Assembly (NCBI GenBank): GCA_963580455.1
Contig: OY756967.1
Location: 11,306,501-11,370,500, forward strand
Direction of reading: 5' to 3'
Source of the DNA: Euonymus europaeus
Lineage: Eukaryota > Streptophyta > Magnoliopsida > Celastrales > Celastraceae
Length of the DNA stretch: 64,000 bases
The translations under genes and the position numbers were made by a program. Shown here one piece after another: positions 37,629-52,199 of the stretch. The notes below the pieces were generated by a model, which did not search any database, had not been told where the DNA came from, and was given only the letters and a program-made list of their open reading frames with translations. The first letter of the stretch is position 1, and the number at the start of each line of letters is the position of its first letter.

Positions 37629-40600
37629 CCAAAACATTAACTTTCTATGACAAATGGACAAAACCGTTAAAAGCACTTCCATAGAGAGAGTTTAGCAACT
37701 TCGGACTATCAAAGTTGCTCGGTGTACACTTTATATTGTTCTACTAAGTCAAATTTTACGAGTATAAGCTTCCAAGATTATTTCGATGCCAAAACATTAA
37801 CTTTCTATGACAAATGGACAAAATTGATAAAAGCACCTCCATAGAAAGAGTTGAGCGTCTTCGGACAATCAAAGTTGCTCGGTGTACACTTTTTATTGTT
37901 CTTTTATGTTAAATTTTACGAAAATGAGCTTCCAGGATTATTTCGATGCCAAAACACCAACTTTCTATGACAAATGGACAAAACCGTTAAAAGCTCCTCC
38001 ATAGAGAGAGTTGAGCAACTTCGGACTATCGAAGTTGCTCGGTATACACTTTTTATTGTTCTTCTATGTTAAATTTTAAGAAAATGAGCTTCCAGGATTA
38101 TTTCGATGCCAAAACACCAACTTTCTATGACAAATGGACAAAACCGTTAAAAGCTCCTCCACAGAGAGAGTTGAGCAACTTCAGACAATCAATGTTGTTC
38201 GGTGTACACTTTTTATTGTTCTTTTGTGTTAAATTTTACGAAAATGAGCTTGCACGATTATTTCGATGCCAAAACACCAACTTTCTATGACAAATAGACA
38301 AAACCGTTAAAAACACCTCCATAGAGAGAGTTGAGCATCTTCGGACAATCAAAGTTGCTCGGTGTACACTTTATATTGTTCTACTAAGTCAAATTTTACG
38401 AGTATAAGCTTCCAAGATTATTTCGATGCCAAAACATTAACTTTCTATGAAAAATGGACAAAACCGTTAAAAGCACCTTCATAGAAAGAGTTGAGCATCT
38501 TCGGACAATCAAAGTTGCTCGGTGTACACTTTTTATTGTTCCTTTATGTTAAATTTTACGAAAATGAGCTTCCAGGATTATTTCGATGCCAAAACACCAA
38601 CTTTCTATGACAAATGGAAAAAACCGTTAAAAGCTCCTCCATAGAGAGAGTTGAGCAACTTCGGACTATCGAAGTTGCTCGGTGTACACTTTTTATTGCT
38701 CTTCTATGTTAAATTTTAAGAAAATGAGCTTCCAGGATTATTTCGATGCCAAAACACCAACTTTCTATGACAAATGGACAAAACCGTTAAAAGCACCTCC
38801 ATAGCGAGAGTTGAGCAACTTCGGACAATCAAAGTTGCTCGGTGTACAATTTATATTGTTCTACTATGTCAAATTTTACGAGTATAAGCTTTCAAGATTA
38901 TTTCGATGCCAAAACATTAACTTTCTATGACAAATGGACAAAACCGTTAAAATCTTCTCCATAAAAAGAGTTGAGCATCTTTGGACAATCAAAGTTGCTC
39001 GGTGTACACTTTTTATTGTTCTTTTATGATAAATTTTTTGAGTATAAGCTTCCAAGATTATTTCGATGCCAAAAAATTAACTTTCTATGACAAATGGAGA
39101 AAATTGTTAAAAGCACCTCCATAGAAAGAGTTGAGCATCTTCGGACAATCAATGTTGCTCGGTGTACACTTTTTATTATTCTTCTATGTTAAATTTTATG
39201 AAAATGAGCTTTCAGGATTATTTCGATGCCGAAACACCAACTTTCTATGACAAATGGACAAAACCGTTAAAAGCACCTCCATAGCGAGAGTTTAGCAACT
39301 TCGGACAATCAAAGTTGCTCGGTGTACAATTTATATTGTTCTTCTATGTTAAATTTTACGAAAATGAGCTTCCAGGATTATTTCGATGCCAAAACACCAA
39401 CTTTCTATGACAAATAGACAAAACCGTTAAAAACACCTCCATAGAGAGAGTTGAGCAACTTCGGACAGTCAATGTTGCTCGGTGTACACTTTTTATTGCT
39501 CTTCTATGTTAAATTTTAAGAAAATGCGCTTCCAGGATTATTTCGATGCCAAAACACCAACTTTCTATGACAAATGGACAAAACCGTTAAAAGCTCCTCC
39601 ATAGCGAGAGTTGAGCAACTTCGGACAATCAAAGTTGCTCGGTGTACAATTTATATTTTTCTACTATGTCAAATTTTACGAGTATAAGCTTTCAAGATTA
39701 TTTCGATGCCAAAACATTAACTTTCTATGACAAATGGACAAAACCGTTAAAATCTCCTCCATAGAAAGAGTTGAGCATCTTCGGACAATCAAAGTTGCTC
39801 GGTGTACACTTTTTATTGTTCTTTTATGATAATTTTTTTGAGTATAAGCTTCCAAGATTATTTTGATGCCAAAAAATTAACTTTCTATGACAAATGGAAA
39901 AAATTGTTAAAAACACCTCCATAGAAAGAGTTGAGCATCTTCGGACAATCAAAGTTGCTCGGTGTACACTTTTTATTATTCTTCTATGTTAAATTTTATG
40001 AAAATGAGCTTTCAGGATTATTTCGATGCCAAAACACCAACTTTCTATGACAAATGGACAAAACCGTTAAAAGCACCTCCATAGCGAGAGTTGAGCAACT
40101 TCGGACAATCAAAGTTGCTCGGTGTACAATTTATATTGTTCTACTATGTCAAATTTTACGAGTATAAGCTTTCAAGATTATTTCGATGCCAAAACATTAA
40201 CTTTCTATGAAAAATGGACAAAACCATTAAAATCTCCTCCATAGAAAGGGTTGAGCATCTTCGGACAATCAAAGTTGCTCGGTGTACACTTTTTATTGTT
40301 CTTTTATGTTAAATTTTAAGAAAATGAGCTTCCAGGATTATTACGATGCCAAAACACCAACTTTCTATGACAAATGGAAAAAACCGTTAGAAGCTCCTCC
40401 ATAGAGAGAGTTGAGCAACTTCGGACTATGGAATTTGCTCGGTGTACACTTTTTATTATTCTTCTATGTTAAATTTTACGAAAATGAGCTTCCAGGATTA
40501 TTTCGATGCCAAAACACCAACTTTCTATGACAAATAGACAAAACCGTTGAAAACACCTCCACAGAGAGAGTTGAGCAACTTCGGACAATCAATGTTGTTC

Positions 40601-42269
40601 GGTGTACACTTTTTAGTGTTCTTTTATGTTAAATTTTACGAAAATGAGCTTGCACGATTATTTCGATGCCAAAACACCAACTTTCTATGACAAATGGACA
40701 AAACCGTTAAAAGCTCCCCCATAGAGAGAGTTGAGCAACTTCGGACTATCAAAGTTGCTCGGTGTACACTTTATATTGTTCTACTAAGTCAAATTTTACG
40801 AGTATAAGCTTCCAAGATTATTTCGATGCCAAAACACCAACTTTCTATGACAAATGGACAAAACCGTTAAAAGCTCCTCCATAGAGAGAGTTGAGCAACT
40901 TCGGACTATCAAAGTTGCTCGGTGTACACTTTTTATTGTTGTTCTATGTTAAATTTTAAGAAAATGAGCTTCCAGGATTATTTCGATGCCAAAACAACAA
41001 CTTTCTATGACAAATGGAAAAAACCGTTAAAAGCTCCTCCATAGAGAGAGTTGAGCAACTTTGGACAATCAAAGTTGCTCGGTGTACACTTTATATTGTT
41101 CTACTAAGTCAAATTTTACGAGTATAAGCTTCCAAGATTATTTCGATTCCAAAACGTTAACTTTCTATGACAAATGGACAAAACCGTTAAAAGCACTTCC
41201 ATAGAGAGAGTTTAGCAACTTCGGACTATCAAAGTTGCTCGGTGTACACTTTATATTGTTCTACTAAGTCAAATTTTACGAGTACAAGCTTCCAAGATTA
41301 TTTCGATGCCAAAACATTAACTTTCTATGACAAATGGACAAAATTGTTAAAAGCACCTCCATAGAAAGAGTTGAGCGTCTTCGGACAATCAAAGTTGCTC
41401 GGTGTACACTTTTTATTGTTCTTTTATGATAAATTTGTTGAGTACAAGCTTCCAAGATTATTTCGATGCCAAAAAATTAACTTTCTATGACAAATGGAAA
41501 AAATTGTTAAAAGCACCTCCATAGAAAGAGTTGAGCATCTTCGGACAATCAAAGTTGCTCGGTGTACACTTTTTATTATTCTTCTATGTCAAATTTTATG
41601 CAAATGAGCTTTCAGGATTATTTCGATGCCAAAACACCAACTTTCTATGACAAATGGACAAAACCGTTAAAAGCACCTCCATAGCGAGAGTTGAGCGACT
41701 TCGGACAATCAAAGTTGCTCGGTGTACAATTTATATTTTCTACTAAGTCAAATTTTACGAGTATAAGCTTCTAAGATTATTTCGATGCCAAAACATTAAC
41801 TTTCTATGACAAATGGACAAAATTGTTAAAAGCACCTCCATAGAAAGAGTTGAGCATCTTCGGACAATCAAAGTTGCTCGGTGTACACTTTTTATTGTTC
41901 TTTTATGTTAAATTTTACGAAAATGAGCTTCCAGGATTATTTCGATGCCAAAACAACAACTTTCTATGACAAATGGACAAAACCGTTAAAAGCTCCTCCA
42001 TAGAGAGAGTTGAGCAACTTCGGACTATCGAAGTTGCTCGGTATACACTTTTTATTGTTCTTCTATGTTAAATTTTAAGAAAATGAGCTTCCAGGATTAT
42101 TTCGATGCCAAAACACCAACTTTCTATGACAAATGGACAAAACCGTTAAAAGCTCCTCCATAGCGAGAGTTGAGCAACTTCGGAGAATCAAAGTTGCTCG
42201 GTGTACAATTTATATTGTTCTACTAAGTCAAATTTTACGAGTATAAGCTTTCAAGATTATTTCGATGCC
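37629..42269 (+). repeat. Duplicated tract F2 (second copy of 1,471-6,112)
   Basis: This is the second copy of F1, lying about 36 kb away on the other side of the homogenised core. Differences noticed include gataa for gttaa near 37,828, aattttttttg near 39,832, ttacgatgcc for ttacgattcc near 40,342, a substitution in gttctatg near 40,941 and the deletion of one G near 41,737. The core (6,672-37,498) therefore sits between two copies of one older tract, as expected if the core expanded within it or one copy was displaced by unequal exchange. Confidence 0.84.
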
Positions 42270-43424
42270 AAAACATTAACATTCTATGACAAATGGACAA
42301 AACCGTTAAAATCTCCTCAATAGAAAGAGTTGAGCATTTTCGGACAATCAAAGTTGCTCGGTGTACACTTTTTATTGTTCTTCTATGTTAAATTTTACGA
42401 AAATGAGCTTCCGGGGTTATTTCGATGCCAAAACACCAACTTTCTATGACAAATGGACAAAACCGTTAAAAGCTCCTCCATAGAGAGAGTTGAGCAACTT
42501 CGGACTATCGAAGTTGCTCGGTGTACACTTTTTATTATTCTTCTATGTTAAATTTTATGAAAATGAGCTTCCAGGATTATTTCGATGCCGAAACACCAAC
42601 TTTCTATGACAAATGGACAAAACTGTTAAAAGCACCTCCATAGCGAGAGTTGAGCAACTTCGGACAATCAAAGTTGCTCGGTGTACAATTTATATTGTTC
42701 TTCTATGTTAAATTTTACGAAAATGAGCTTCCAGGATTATTTCGATGCCAAAACACCAACTTTCTATGACAAATAGACAAAACCGTTAAAAACACCTCCA
42801 TAGAGAGAGTTGAGCAACTTCGGACAATCAATGTTGCTCGGTGTACACTTTTTATTGCTCTTCTAGTTAAATTTTAAGAAAATGCGCTTCCGGGATTATT
42901 TCGATGCCAAAACACCAACTTTCTATGACAAATGGACAAAACCGTTAAAAGCTCCTCCATAGCGAGAGTTGAGCAACTTCGGACAATCAAAGTTGCTCGG
43001 TGTACAATTTATATTGTTCTACTAAGTCAAATTTTACGAGTATAAGCTTTCAAGATTATTTCGATGCCAAAACATTAACTTTCTATGACAAATGGACAAA
43101 ACCGTTAAAATCTCCTCAATAGAAAGAGTTGAGCATCTTCGGACAATCAAAGTTGCTCGGTGTACACTTTTTATTGTTCTTCTATGTTAAATTTTACGAA
43201 AATGAGCTTCCGGGGTTATTTCGATGCCAAAACACCAACTTTCTATGACAAATGGACAAAACCGTTAAAAGCTCATCCATAGAGAGAGTTGAGCAACTTC
43301 GGACAATCAATATTGCTCGGTGTACACTTTATATTGTTCTTCTATGTTAAATTTTACGAAAATGAGCTTCCGGGGTTATTTCGATGCCAAAACACCAACT
43401 TTCTATGACAAATGGACAAAACCG

Positions 43425-45132
43425 TTAAAAGCACTTCCATAGAGAGAGTTTAGCAACTTCGGACTATCAAAGTTGCTCGGTGTACACTTTATATTGTTCT
43501 ACTAAGTCAAATTTTACGAGTATAAGCTTCCAAGATTATTTCGATGCCAAAACATTAACTTTCTATGACAAATGGACAAAATTGTTAAAAGCACCTCCAT
43601 AGAAAGAGTTGAGCATCTTCGGAAAATCAAAGTTGCTCGGTGTACACTTTTTATTGTTCTTTTATGTTAAATTTTACGAAAATGAGCTTCCAGGATTATT
43701 TCGATGCCAAAACACCAACTTTCTATGACAAATGGACAAAACCGTTAAAAGCTCCTCCATAGAGAGAGTTGAGCAACTTCGGACTATCGAAGTTGCTCGG
43801 TATACACTTTTTATTGTTCTTCTATGTTAAATTTTAAGAAAATGAGCTTCCAGGATTATTTCGATGCCAAAACACCAACTTTCTATGACAAATGGACAAA
43901 ACCGTTAAAAGCTCCTCCATAGCGAGAGTTGAGCAATTTCGGACAATCAAAGTTGCTCGGTGTACAATTTATATTGTTCTACTAAGTCAAATTTTACGAG
44001 TATAAGCTTTCAAGATTATTTCGATGCCAAAACATTAACTTTCTATGACAAATGGACAAAACCGTTAAAATCTCCTCAATAGAAAGAGTTGAGCATCTTC
44101 GGACAATCAAAGTTGCTCGGTGTACACTTTTTATTGTTCTTCTATGTTAAATTTTACGAAAATGAGCTTCCAGGATTATTTCGATGCCAAAACAGCAACT
44201 TTCTATGACAAATGGACAAAACCGTTAAAAGCTCCTCTATAGCGAGGGTTGAGCAACTTCGGACAATCAAAGTTGCTCGGTGTACAATTTATATTGTTCT
44301 ACTAAGTCAAACTTTACGAGTATAAGCTTTCAAGATTATTTCGATGCCAAAACATTAACTTTCTATGACAAATGGACAAAACCGTTAAAATCTCCTCAAT
44401 AGAAAGAGTTGAGCATCTTCGGACAATCAAAGTTGCTCGGTGTACACTTTTTATTGTTCTTCTATGTTAAATTTTACGAAAATGAGCTTCCGGGGTTATT
44501 TCGATGCCAAAACACCAACTTTCTATGACAAATGGACAAAACCGTTAAAAGCTCATCCATAGAGAGAGTTGAGCAACTTCGGACTATCGAAGTTGCTCGG
44601 TGTACACTTTTTATTATTCTTCTATGTTAAATTTTATGAAAATGAGCTTCCAGGATTATTTCGATGCCGAAACACCAACTTTCTATGACAAATGGACAAA
44701 ACCGTTAAAAGCGCCTCCATAGCGAGAGTTGAGCAACTTCGGACAATCAAAGTTGCTCGGTGTACAATTTATATTGTTCTACTAAGTCAAATTTTACGAG
44801 TATAAGCTTTCAAGATTATTTCGATGCCAAAACATTAACTTTCTATGACAAATGGACAAAATTGTTAAAAGCACCTCCATAGAAAGAGTTGAGCATCTTC
44901 GGACAATCAAAGTTGCTCGGTGTACACTTTTTATTGTTCTTTTATGTTAAATTTTACGAAAATGAGCTTCCAGGATTATTTCGATGCCAAAACACCAACT
45001 TTCTATGACAAATGGACAAAACCGTTAAAAGCTCCTCCATAGAGAGAGTTTAGCAACTTCGGACTATCGAAGTTGCTCGGTATACACTTTTTATTGTTCT
45101 TCTATGTTAAATTTTAAGAAAATGAGCTTCCA
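43425..45132 (+). repeat. Duplicated tract H1 (about 1.7 kb)
   Basis: This tract matches 50,492-52,199 at an offset of 7,067 bases, which is 44 monomers plus 27; the extra 27 bases come from the 29 bp duplication at 46,387 less two single-base deletions (about 48,812 and 49,083). Shared private words are ggaaaatcaaag (43,621), gcgagggttgag (44,242) and aagtcaaactttacgag (44,304 and 51,371). The match ends at the cttccaa word, where the right copy enters the truncated monomer at 52,199. Confidence 0.82.
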
Positions 45133-46254
45133 AGATTATTTCGATTCCAAAACATTAACTTTCTATGACAAATAGACAAAACCGTTAAAAGCACTTCCAT
45201 AGAGAGAGTTTAGCAACTTCGGACTATCAAAGTTGCTCGGTATACACTTTTTATTGTTCTTCTATGTTAAATTTTAAGAAAATGAGCTTCCAGGATTATT
45301 TCGATGCCAAAACACCAACTTTCTATGACAAATGGACAAAACCGTTAAAAGCTCCTCCATAGCGAGAGTTGAGCAACTTCGGACAATCAAAGTTGCTCGG
45401 TGTACAATTTATATTGTTCTACTAAGTCAAATTTTACGAGTATAAGCTTTCAAGATTATTTCGATGCCAAAACATTAACTTTCTATGACAAATGGACAAA
45501 ACCGTTAAAATCTCCTCAATAGAAAGAGTTGAACATCTTCGGACAATCAAAGTTGCTCGGTGTACACTTTTTATTGTTCTTCTATGTTAAATTTTACGAA
45601 AATGAGCTTCCAGGATTATTTCGATGCCAAAACAGCAACTTTCTATGACAAATGGACAAAACCGTTAAAAGCTCCTCCATAGCGAGAGTTGAGCAACTTC
45701 GGACAATCAAAGTTGCTCGGTGTACAATTTATATTGTTCTACTAAGTCAAATTTTACGAGTATAAGCTTTCAAGATTATTTCGATGCCAAAACATTAACT
45801 TTCTATGACAAATGGACAAAACCGTTAAAATCTCCTCAATAGAAAGAGTTGAGCATCTTCGTACAATCAAAGTTGCTCGGTGTACACTTTTTATTGTTCT
45901 TCTATGTTAAATTTTACGAAAATGAGCTTCCGGGGTTATTTCGATGCCAAAACACCAACTTTCTATGACAAATGGACAAAACCGTTAAAAGCTCATCCAT
46001 AGAGAGAGTTGAGCAACTTCGGACTATCGAAGTTGCTCGGTGTACACTTTTTATTATTCTTCTATGTTAAATTTTATGAAAATGACCTTCCAGGATTATT
46101 TCGATGCCGAAACACCAACTTTCTATGACAAATGGACAAAACCGTTAAAAGCACCTCCATAGCGAGAGTTGAGCAACTTCGGACAATCAAAGTTGCTCGG
46201 TGTACAATTTATATTGTTCTACTAAGTCAAATTTTACGAGTATAAGCTTTCAAG

Positions 46255-47849
46255 ATTATTTCGATGCCAAAACATTAACTTTCTATGACAAATGGACAAA
46301 ACCGTTAAAAGCTCCTCCATAGAGAGAGTTGAGCAACTTCAGACTATCAAAGTTGCTCGGTGTACACTTTTTATTGTTCTTCTATGTTAAATTTTACGAA
46401 AATGAGCTTTCATGGTTAAATTTTACGAGTATAAGCTTTCAAGATTATTTCGATGCCAAAACAATAACTTTCTATGACAAATGGGCAAAACCGTTAAAAG
46501 CTCCTCCATAGAGATAGTTGAGCAACTTCGGACTATCAAAGTTGCTCGGTGTACACTTTATATTGTTCTACTATGTCAAATTTTACGAGTATAAGCTTCC
46601 AAGATTATTTCGATTCCAAAACATTAACTTTCTATGACAAATGGACAAAACCGTGAAAAGCACTTCCATAGAAAGAGTTGGGCATCTTCGGACAATCAAA
46701 GTTGCTCGGTGTACACCTTTTATTGCTCTTTTATGTTAAATTTTACGAAAATGAGCTTCCAGGATTATTTCGATGCCAAAACACCAACTTTGTATGACAA
46801 ATGGAAAAAACCGTTAAAAGCTCCTCCATAGAGAGAGTTGAGCAACTTCGGACTATCGAAGTTGCTCGGTGTACACTTTTTATTGTTCTTTTATGTTAAA
46901 TTTTACGAAAATGAGCTTGCACGATTATTTCGATGCCAAAATACCAACTTTCTATGACAAATAGACAAAACCGTTAAAAGCTCATCCATAGAGGGAGTTG
47001 AGCAACTTCGGAAAATCAATGTTGCTCGGTGTACACTTTTTATTGTTCTTTTATGTTAAATTTTACGAAAATGAGCTTGCACGATTATTTCGATGCCAAA
47101 ACACCAACTTTCTATGACAAATGGACAAAACCGTTAAAAGCTCTTCCATAGAGAGAGTTTAGCAACTTCGGACTATCAAAGTTGCTCGGTGTACACTTTG
47201 TATTGTTCTACTAAGTCAAATTTTACGAGTATAAGCTTTCAAGATTATTTCGATGCCAAAACATTTACTTTCTATAACAAATGGACAAAACCGTTAAAAT
47301 CTCCTCCATAGAAAGAGTTGAGCATCTTCGGACAATCAAAGTTGCTCGGTGTACACTTTTTATTGTTCTTTTATGATAAATTTTTTGAGTATAAGCTTCC
47401 AAGATTATTTCGATGCCAAAAAATTAACTTTCTTTGACAAATGGAAAAAATTGTTAAAAGCACCTCCATAGAAAGAGTTGAGCATCTTCGGACAATCAAA
47501 GTTGCTCGGTGTACACTTTTTATTATTCTTCTATGTTAAATTTTATGAAAATGAGCTTTCTGGATTATTTCGATGCCAAAACACCAACTTTCTATGACAA
47601 ATGGACAAAACAGTTAAAACCACCTCCATAGCGAGAGTTGAGCAACTTCGGACAATCAAAGTTGCTCGGTGTACAATTTATATTGTTCTACTATGTCAAA
47701 TTTTACGAGTATAAGCTTTCAAGATTATTTCGATGCCAAAACATTAACTTTCTATGACAAATGGACAAAACTGTTAAAAGCAGCTCCATAGAAAGAGTTG
47801 AGCATCTTCGGACAATCAAAGTTGCTCGGTGTACACTTTTTATTGTTCT
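46255..47849 (+). repeat. Duplicated tract G1 (about 1.6 kb)
   Basis: This tract matches 53,835-55,429 at an offset of 7,580 bases. Shared rare words include the 29 bp internal duplication, atgggcaaaacc (46,481), gagatagttgag (46,511), gtacaccttttattgctc (46,711-46,729), gagggagttgag (46,991), acatttactttctataac (47,262-47,279), tctttgac (47,431) and cagttaaaaccacc (47,611). Differences noticed are ccgtgaaaag (46,651) against ccgttaaaag, ctcatcc (46,981) against ctcctcc, and aatgagcttgc (47,070) against aattagcttgc. The match ends near 47,850. Confidence 0.85.
46387..46444 (+). repeat. 29 bp direct duplication inside a monomer (189 bp unit)
   Basis: The stretch 46,387-46,415 (ttaaatttta, then cgaaaatgag, then ctttcatgg) is followed at once by 46,416-46,444, which starts again with ttaaatttta but continues in the cgagtataag form. 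One monomer is therefore lengthened by 29 bp and carries both start variants side by side, suggesting slippage or out-of-register joining at the AT-rich boundary. The same structure occurs at 53,967-54,024. Confidence 0.88.
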
Positions 47850-50491
47850 ACTAAGTCAAATTTTACGAGTATAAGCTTCCAAGATTATTTCGATGCCAAA
47901 ACATTAACTTTCTATGACAAATGGACAAAATTGTTAAAAGCACCTCCATAGAAAGAGTTGAGCATCTTCGGAAAATCAAAGTTGCTCGGTGTACACTTTT
48001 TATTGTTCTTTTATGTTAAATTTTACGAAAATGAGCTTCCAGGATTATTTCGATGCCGAAACAGCAACTTTCTATGACAAATGGACAAAACCGTTAAAAG
48101 CTCCTCCATAGCGAGAGTTGAGCAACTTCGGACTATCGAAGTTGCTCGGTGTACACTTTTTATTATTCTTCTATGTTAAATTTTATGAAAATGAGCTTCC
48201 AGGATTATTTCGATGCCGAAACAGCAACTTTCTATGACAAATGGACAAAACCATTAAAAGCTCCTCCATAGCGAGAGTTGAGCAACTTCGGACAATCAAA
48301 GTTGCTCGGTGTACAATTTATATTGTTCTTCTATGTTAAATTTTACGAAAATGAGCTTCCGGGGTTATTTCGATGCCAAAACACCAACTTTCTATGACAA
48401 ATGGACAAAACCGTTAAAAGCTCCTCCATAGAGAGAGTTGAGCAACTTCGGACTATCGAAGTTGCTCGGTGTACACTTTTTATTATTCTTCTATGTTAAA
48501 TTTTATGAAAATGAGCTTCCAGGATTATTTCGATGCCGAAACACCAACTTTCTATGACAAATGGACAAAACTGTTAAAAGCACCTCCATAGCGAGAGTTG
48601 AGCAACTTCGGACAATCAAAGTTGCTCGGTGTTCAATTTATATTGTTCTTCTATGTTAAATTTTACGAAAATGAGCTTCCAGGATTATTTCGATGCCAAA
48701 ACACCAACTTTCTATGACAAATAGACAAAACCGTTAAAAACACCTCCATAGAGAGAGTTGAGCAACTTCGGACAATCAATGTTGCTCGGTGTACACTTTT
48801 TATTGCTCTTCTAGTTAAATTTTAAGAAAATGCGCTTCCGGGATTATTTCGATGCCAAAACACCAACTTTCTATGACAAATGGACAAAACCGTTAAAAGC
48901 TCCTCCATAGCGAGAGTTGAGCAACTTCGGACAATCAAAGTTGCTCGGTGTACAATTTATATTGTTCTACTATGTCAAATTTTATGAGTATAAGCTTTCA
49001 AGATTATTTCGATGCCAAAACATTAACTTTCTATGACAAATGGACAAAACTGTTAAGAGCAGCTCCATAGAAAGAGTTGAGCATTTCGGACAATCAAAGT
49101 TGCTCGGTGTACACTTTTTATTGTTCTTTTATGTTAAATTTTACGAAAATGAGCTTCCAGGATTATTTCGATGCCAAAACACCAACTTTCTATGACAAAT
49201 GGAAAAAACCGTTAGAAGCTCCTCCATAGAGAGAGTTGAGCAACTTCGGACTATCGAAGTTGCTCGGTGTACACTTTTTATTGTTCTTTTATGTTAAATT
49301 TTACGAAAATGAGCTTCCAGGATTATTTCGATGCCAAAACACCAACTTTCAATGACAAATAGACAAAACCGTTAAAAACACCTCCACAGAGAGAGTTGAG
49401 CAACTTCGGACAATCAATGTTGTTCGGTGTACACTTTTTATTGTTCTTTTATGTTAAATTTTACGAAAATGAGCTTGCACGATTATTTCGATGCCAAAAC
49501 ACCAACTTTCTATGACAAATGGACAAAACCGTTAAAAGCTCCTCCATAGAGAGAGTTGAGCAACTTCGGACTATCAAATTTGCTCGGTGTACACTTTATA
49601 TTGTTCTACTAAGTCAAATTTTACGAGTATAAGCTTCCAAGATTATTTCGATGCCAAAACACCAACTTTCTATGACAAATGGACAAAACCGTTAAAAGCT
49701 CCTCCATAGAGAGAGTTGAGCAACTTCGGACTATCAAAGTTGCTCGGTGTACACTTTTTATTGTTCTTCTATGTTAAATTTTAAGAAAATGAGCTTCCAG
49801 GATTATTTCGATGCCAAAACACCAACTTTCTATGACAAATGGAAAAAACCGTTAAAAGCTCCTCCATAGAGAGAGTTGAGCAACTTTGGACAATCAAAGT
49901 TGCTCGGTGTACACTTTATATTGTTCTACTATGTCAAATTTTACGAGTATAAGCTTCCAGGATTATTTCGATGCCAAAACACCAACTTTCTATGACAAAT
50001 GGACAAAACCGTTAAAAGCACTTCCATAGAGAGAGTTTAGCAACTTCGGACTATCAAAGTTGCTCGGTGTACACTTTATATTGTTCTACTAAGTCAAATT
50101 TTACGAGTATAAGCTTCCAAGATTATTTCGATGCCAAAACATTAACTTTCTATGACAAATGGACAAAATTGTTAAAAGCGCCTCCATAGAAAGAGTTGAG
50201 CATCTTCGGACAATCAAAGTTGCTCGGTGTACACTTTTTATTGTTCTTTTATGTTAAATTTTACGAAAATGAGCTTCCAGGATTATTTCGATGCCAAAAC
50301 ACCAACTTTCTATGACAAATGGACAAAACCGTTAAAAGCTCCTCCATAGAGAGAGTTTAGCAACTTCGGACTATCGAAGTTGCTCGGTATACACTTTTTA
50401 TTGTTCTTCTATGTTAAATTTTAAGAAAATGAGCTTCCAAGATTATTTCGATTCCAAAACATTAACTTTCTCTGACAAATAGACAAAACCG

Positions 50492-52199
50492 TTAAAAGCA
50501 CTTCCATAGAGAGAGTTTAGCAACTTCGGACTATCAAAGTTGCTGGGTGTACACTTTATATTGTTCTACTAAGTCAAATTTTACGAGTATAAGCTTCCAA
50601 GATTATTTCGATGCCAAAACATTAACTTTCTATGACAAATGGACAAAATTGTTAAAAGCACCTCCATAGAAAGAGTTGAGCATCTTCGGAAAATCAAAGT
50701 TGCTCGGTGTACACTTTTTATTGTTCTTTTATGTTAAATTTTACGAAAATGAGCTTCCAGGATTATTTCGATGCCAAAACACCAACTTTCTATGACAAAT
50801 GGACAAAACCGTTAAAAGCTCCTCCATAGAGAGAGTTGAGCAACTTCGGACTATCGAAGTTGCTCGGTATACACTTTTTATTGTTCTTCTATGTTAAATT
50901 TTAAGAAAATGAGCTTCCAGGATTATTTCGATGCCAAAACACCAACTTTCTATGACAAATGGACAAAACCGTTAAAAGCTCCTCCATAGCGAGAGTTGAG
51001 CAACTTCGGACAATCAAAGTTGCTCGGTGTACAATTTATATTGTTCTACTAAGTCAAATTTTACGAGTATAAGCTTTCAAGATTATTTCGATGCCAAAAC
51101 ATTAACTTTCTATGACAAATGGACAAAACCGTTAAAATCTCCTCAATAGAAAGAGTTGAGCATCTTCGGACAATCAAAGTTGCTCGGTGTACACTTTTTA
51201 TTGTTCTTCTATGTTAAATTTTACGAAAATGAGCTTCCAGGATTATTTCGATGCCAAAACAGCAACTTTCTATGACAAATGGACAAAACCGTTTAAAGCT
51301 CCTCCATAGCGAGGGTTGAGCAACTTCGGACAATCAAAGTTGCTCGGTGTACAATTTATATTGTTCTACTAAGTCAAACTTTACGAGTATAAGCTTTCAA
51401 GATTATTTCGATGCCAAAACATTAACTTTCTATGACAAATGGACAAAACCGTTAAAATCTCCTCAATAGAAAGAGTTGAGCATCTTCGGACAATCAAAGT
51501 TGCTCGGTGTACACTTTTTATTGTTCTTCTATGTTAAATTTTACGAAAATGAGCTTCCGGGGTTATTTCGATGCCAAAACACCAACTTTCTATGACAAAT
51601 GGACAAAACCGTTAAAAGCTCATCCATAGAGAGAGTTGAGCAACTTCGGACTATCGAAGTTGCTCGGTGTACACTTTTTATTATTCTTCTATGTTAAATT
51701 TTATGAAAATGAGCTTCCAGGATTATTTCGATGCCGAAACACCAACTTTCTATGACAAATGGACAAAACCGTTAAAAGCGCCTCCATAGCGAGAGTTGAG
51801 CAACTTCGGACAATCAAAGTTGCTCGGTGTACAATTTATATTGTTCTACTAAGTCAAATTTTACGAGTATAAGCTTTCAAGATTATTTCGATGCCAAAAC
51901 ATTAACTTTCTATGACAAATGGACAAAATTGTTAAAAGCACCTCCATAGAAAGAGTTGAGCATCTTCGGACAATCAAAGTTGCTCGGTGTACACTTTTTA
52001 TTGTTCTTTTATGTTAAATTTTACGAAAATGAGCTTCCAGGATTATTTCGATGCCAAAACACCAACTTTCTATGACAAATGGACAAAACCGTTAAAAGCT
52101 CCTCCATAGAGAGAGTTTAGCAACTTCGGACTATCGAAGTTGCTCGGTATACACTTTTTATTGTTCTTCTATGTTAAATTTTAAGAAAATGAGCTTCCA
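50492..52199 (+). repeat. Duplicated tract H2 (second copy of 43,425-45,132)
   Basis: This is the second copy of H1. Differences noticed are tgctgggtgt near 50,543 and gtttaaagc for gttaaaagc near 51,292. Its right end runs directly into the truncated, tandemly duplicated monomers at 52,200-52,500, so the break in homology coincides with a rearrangement in this copy. Confidence 0.82.
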
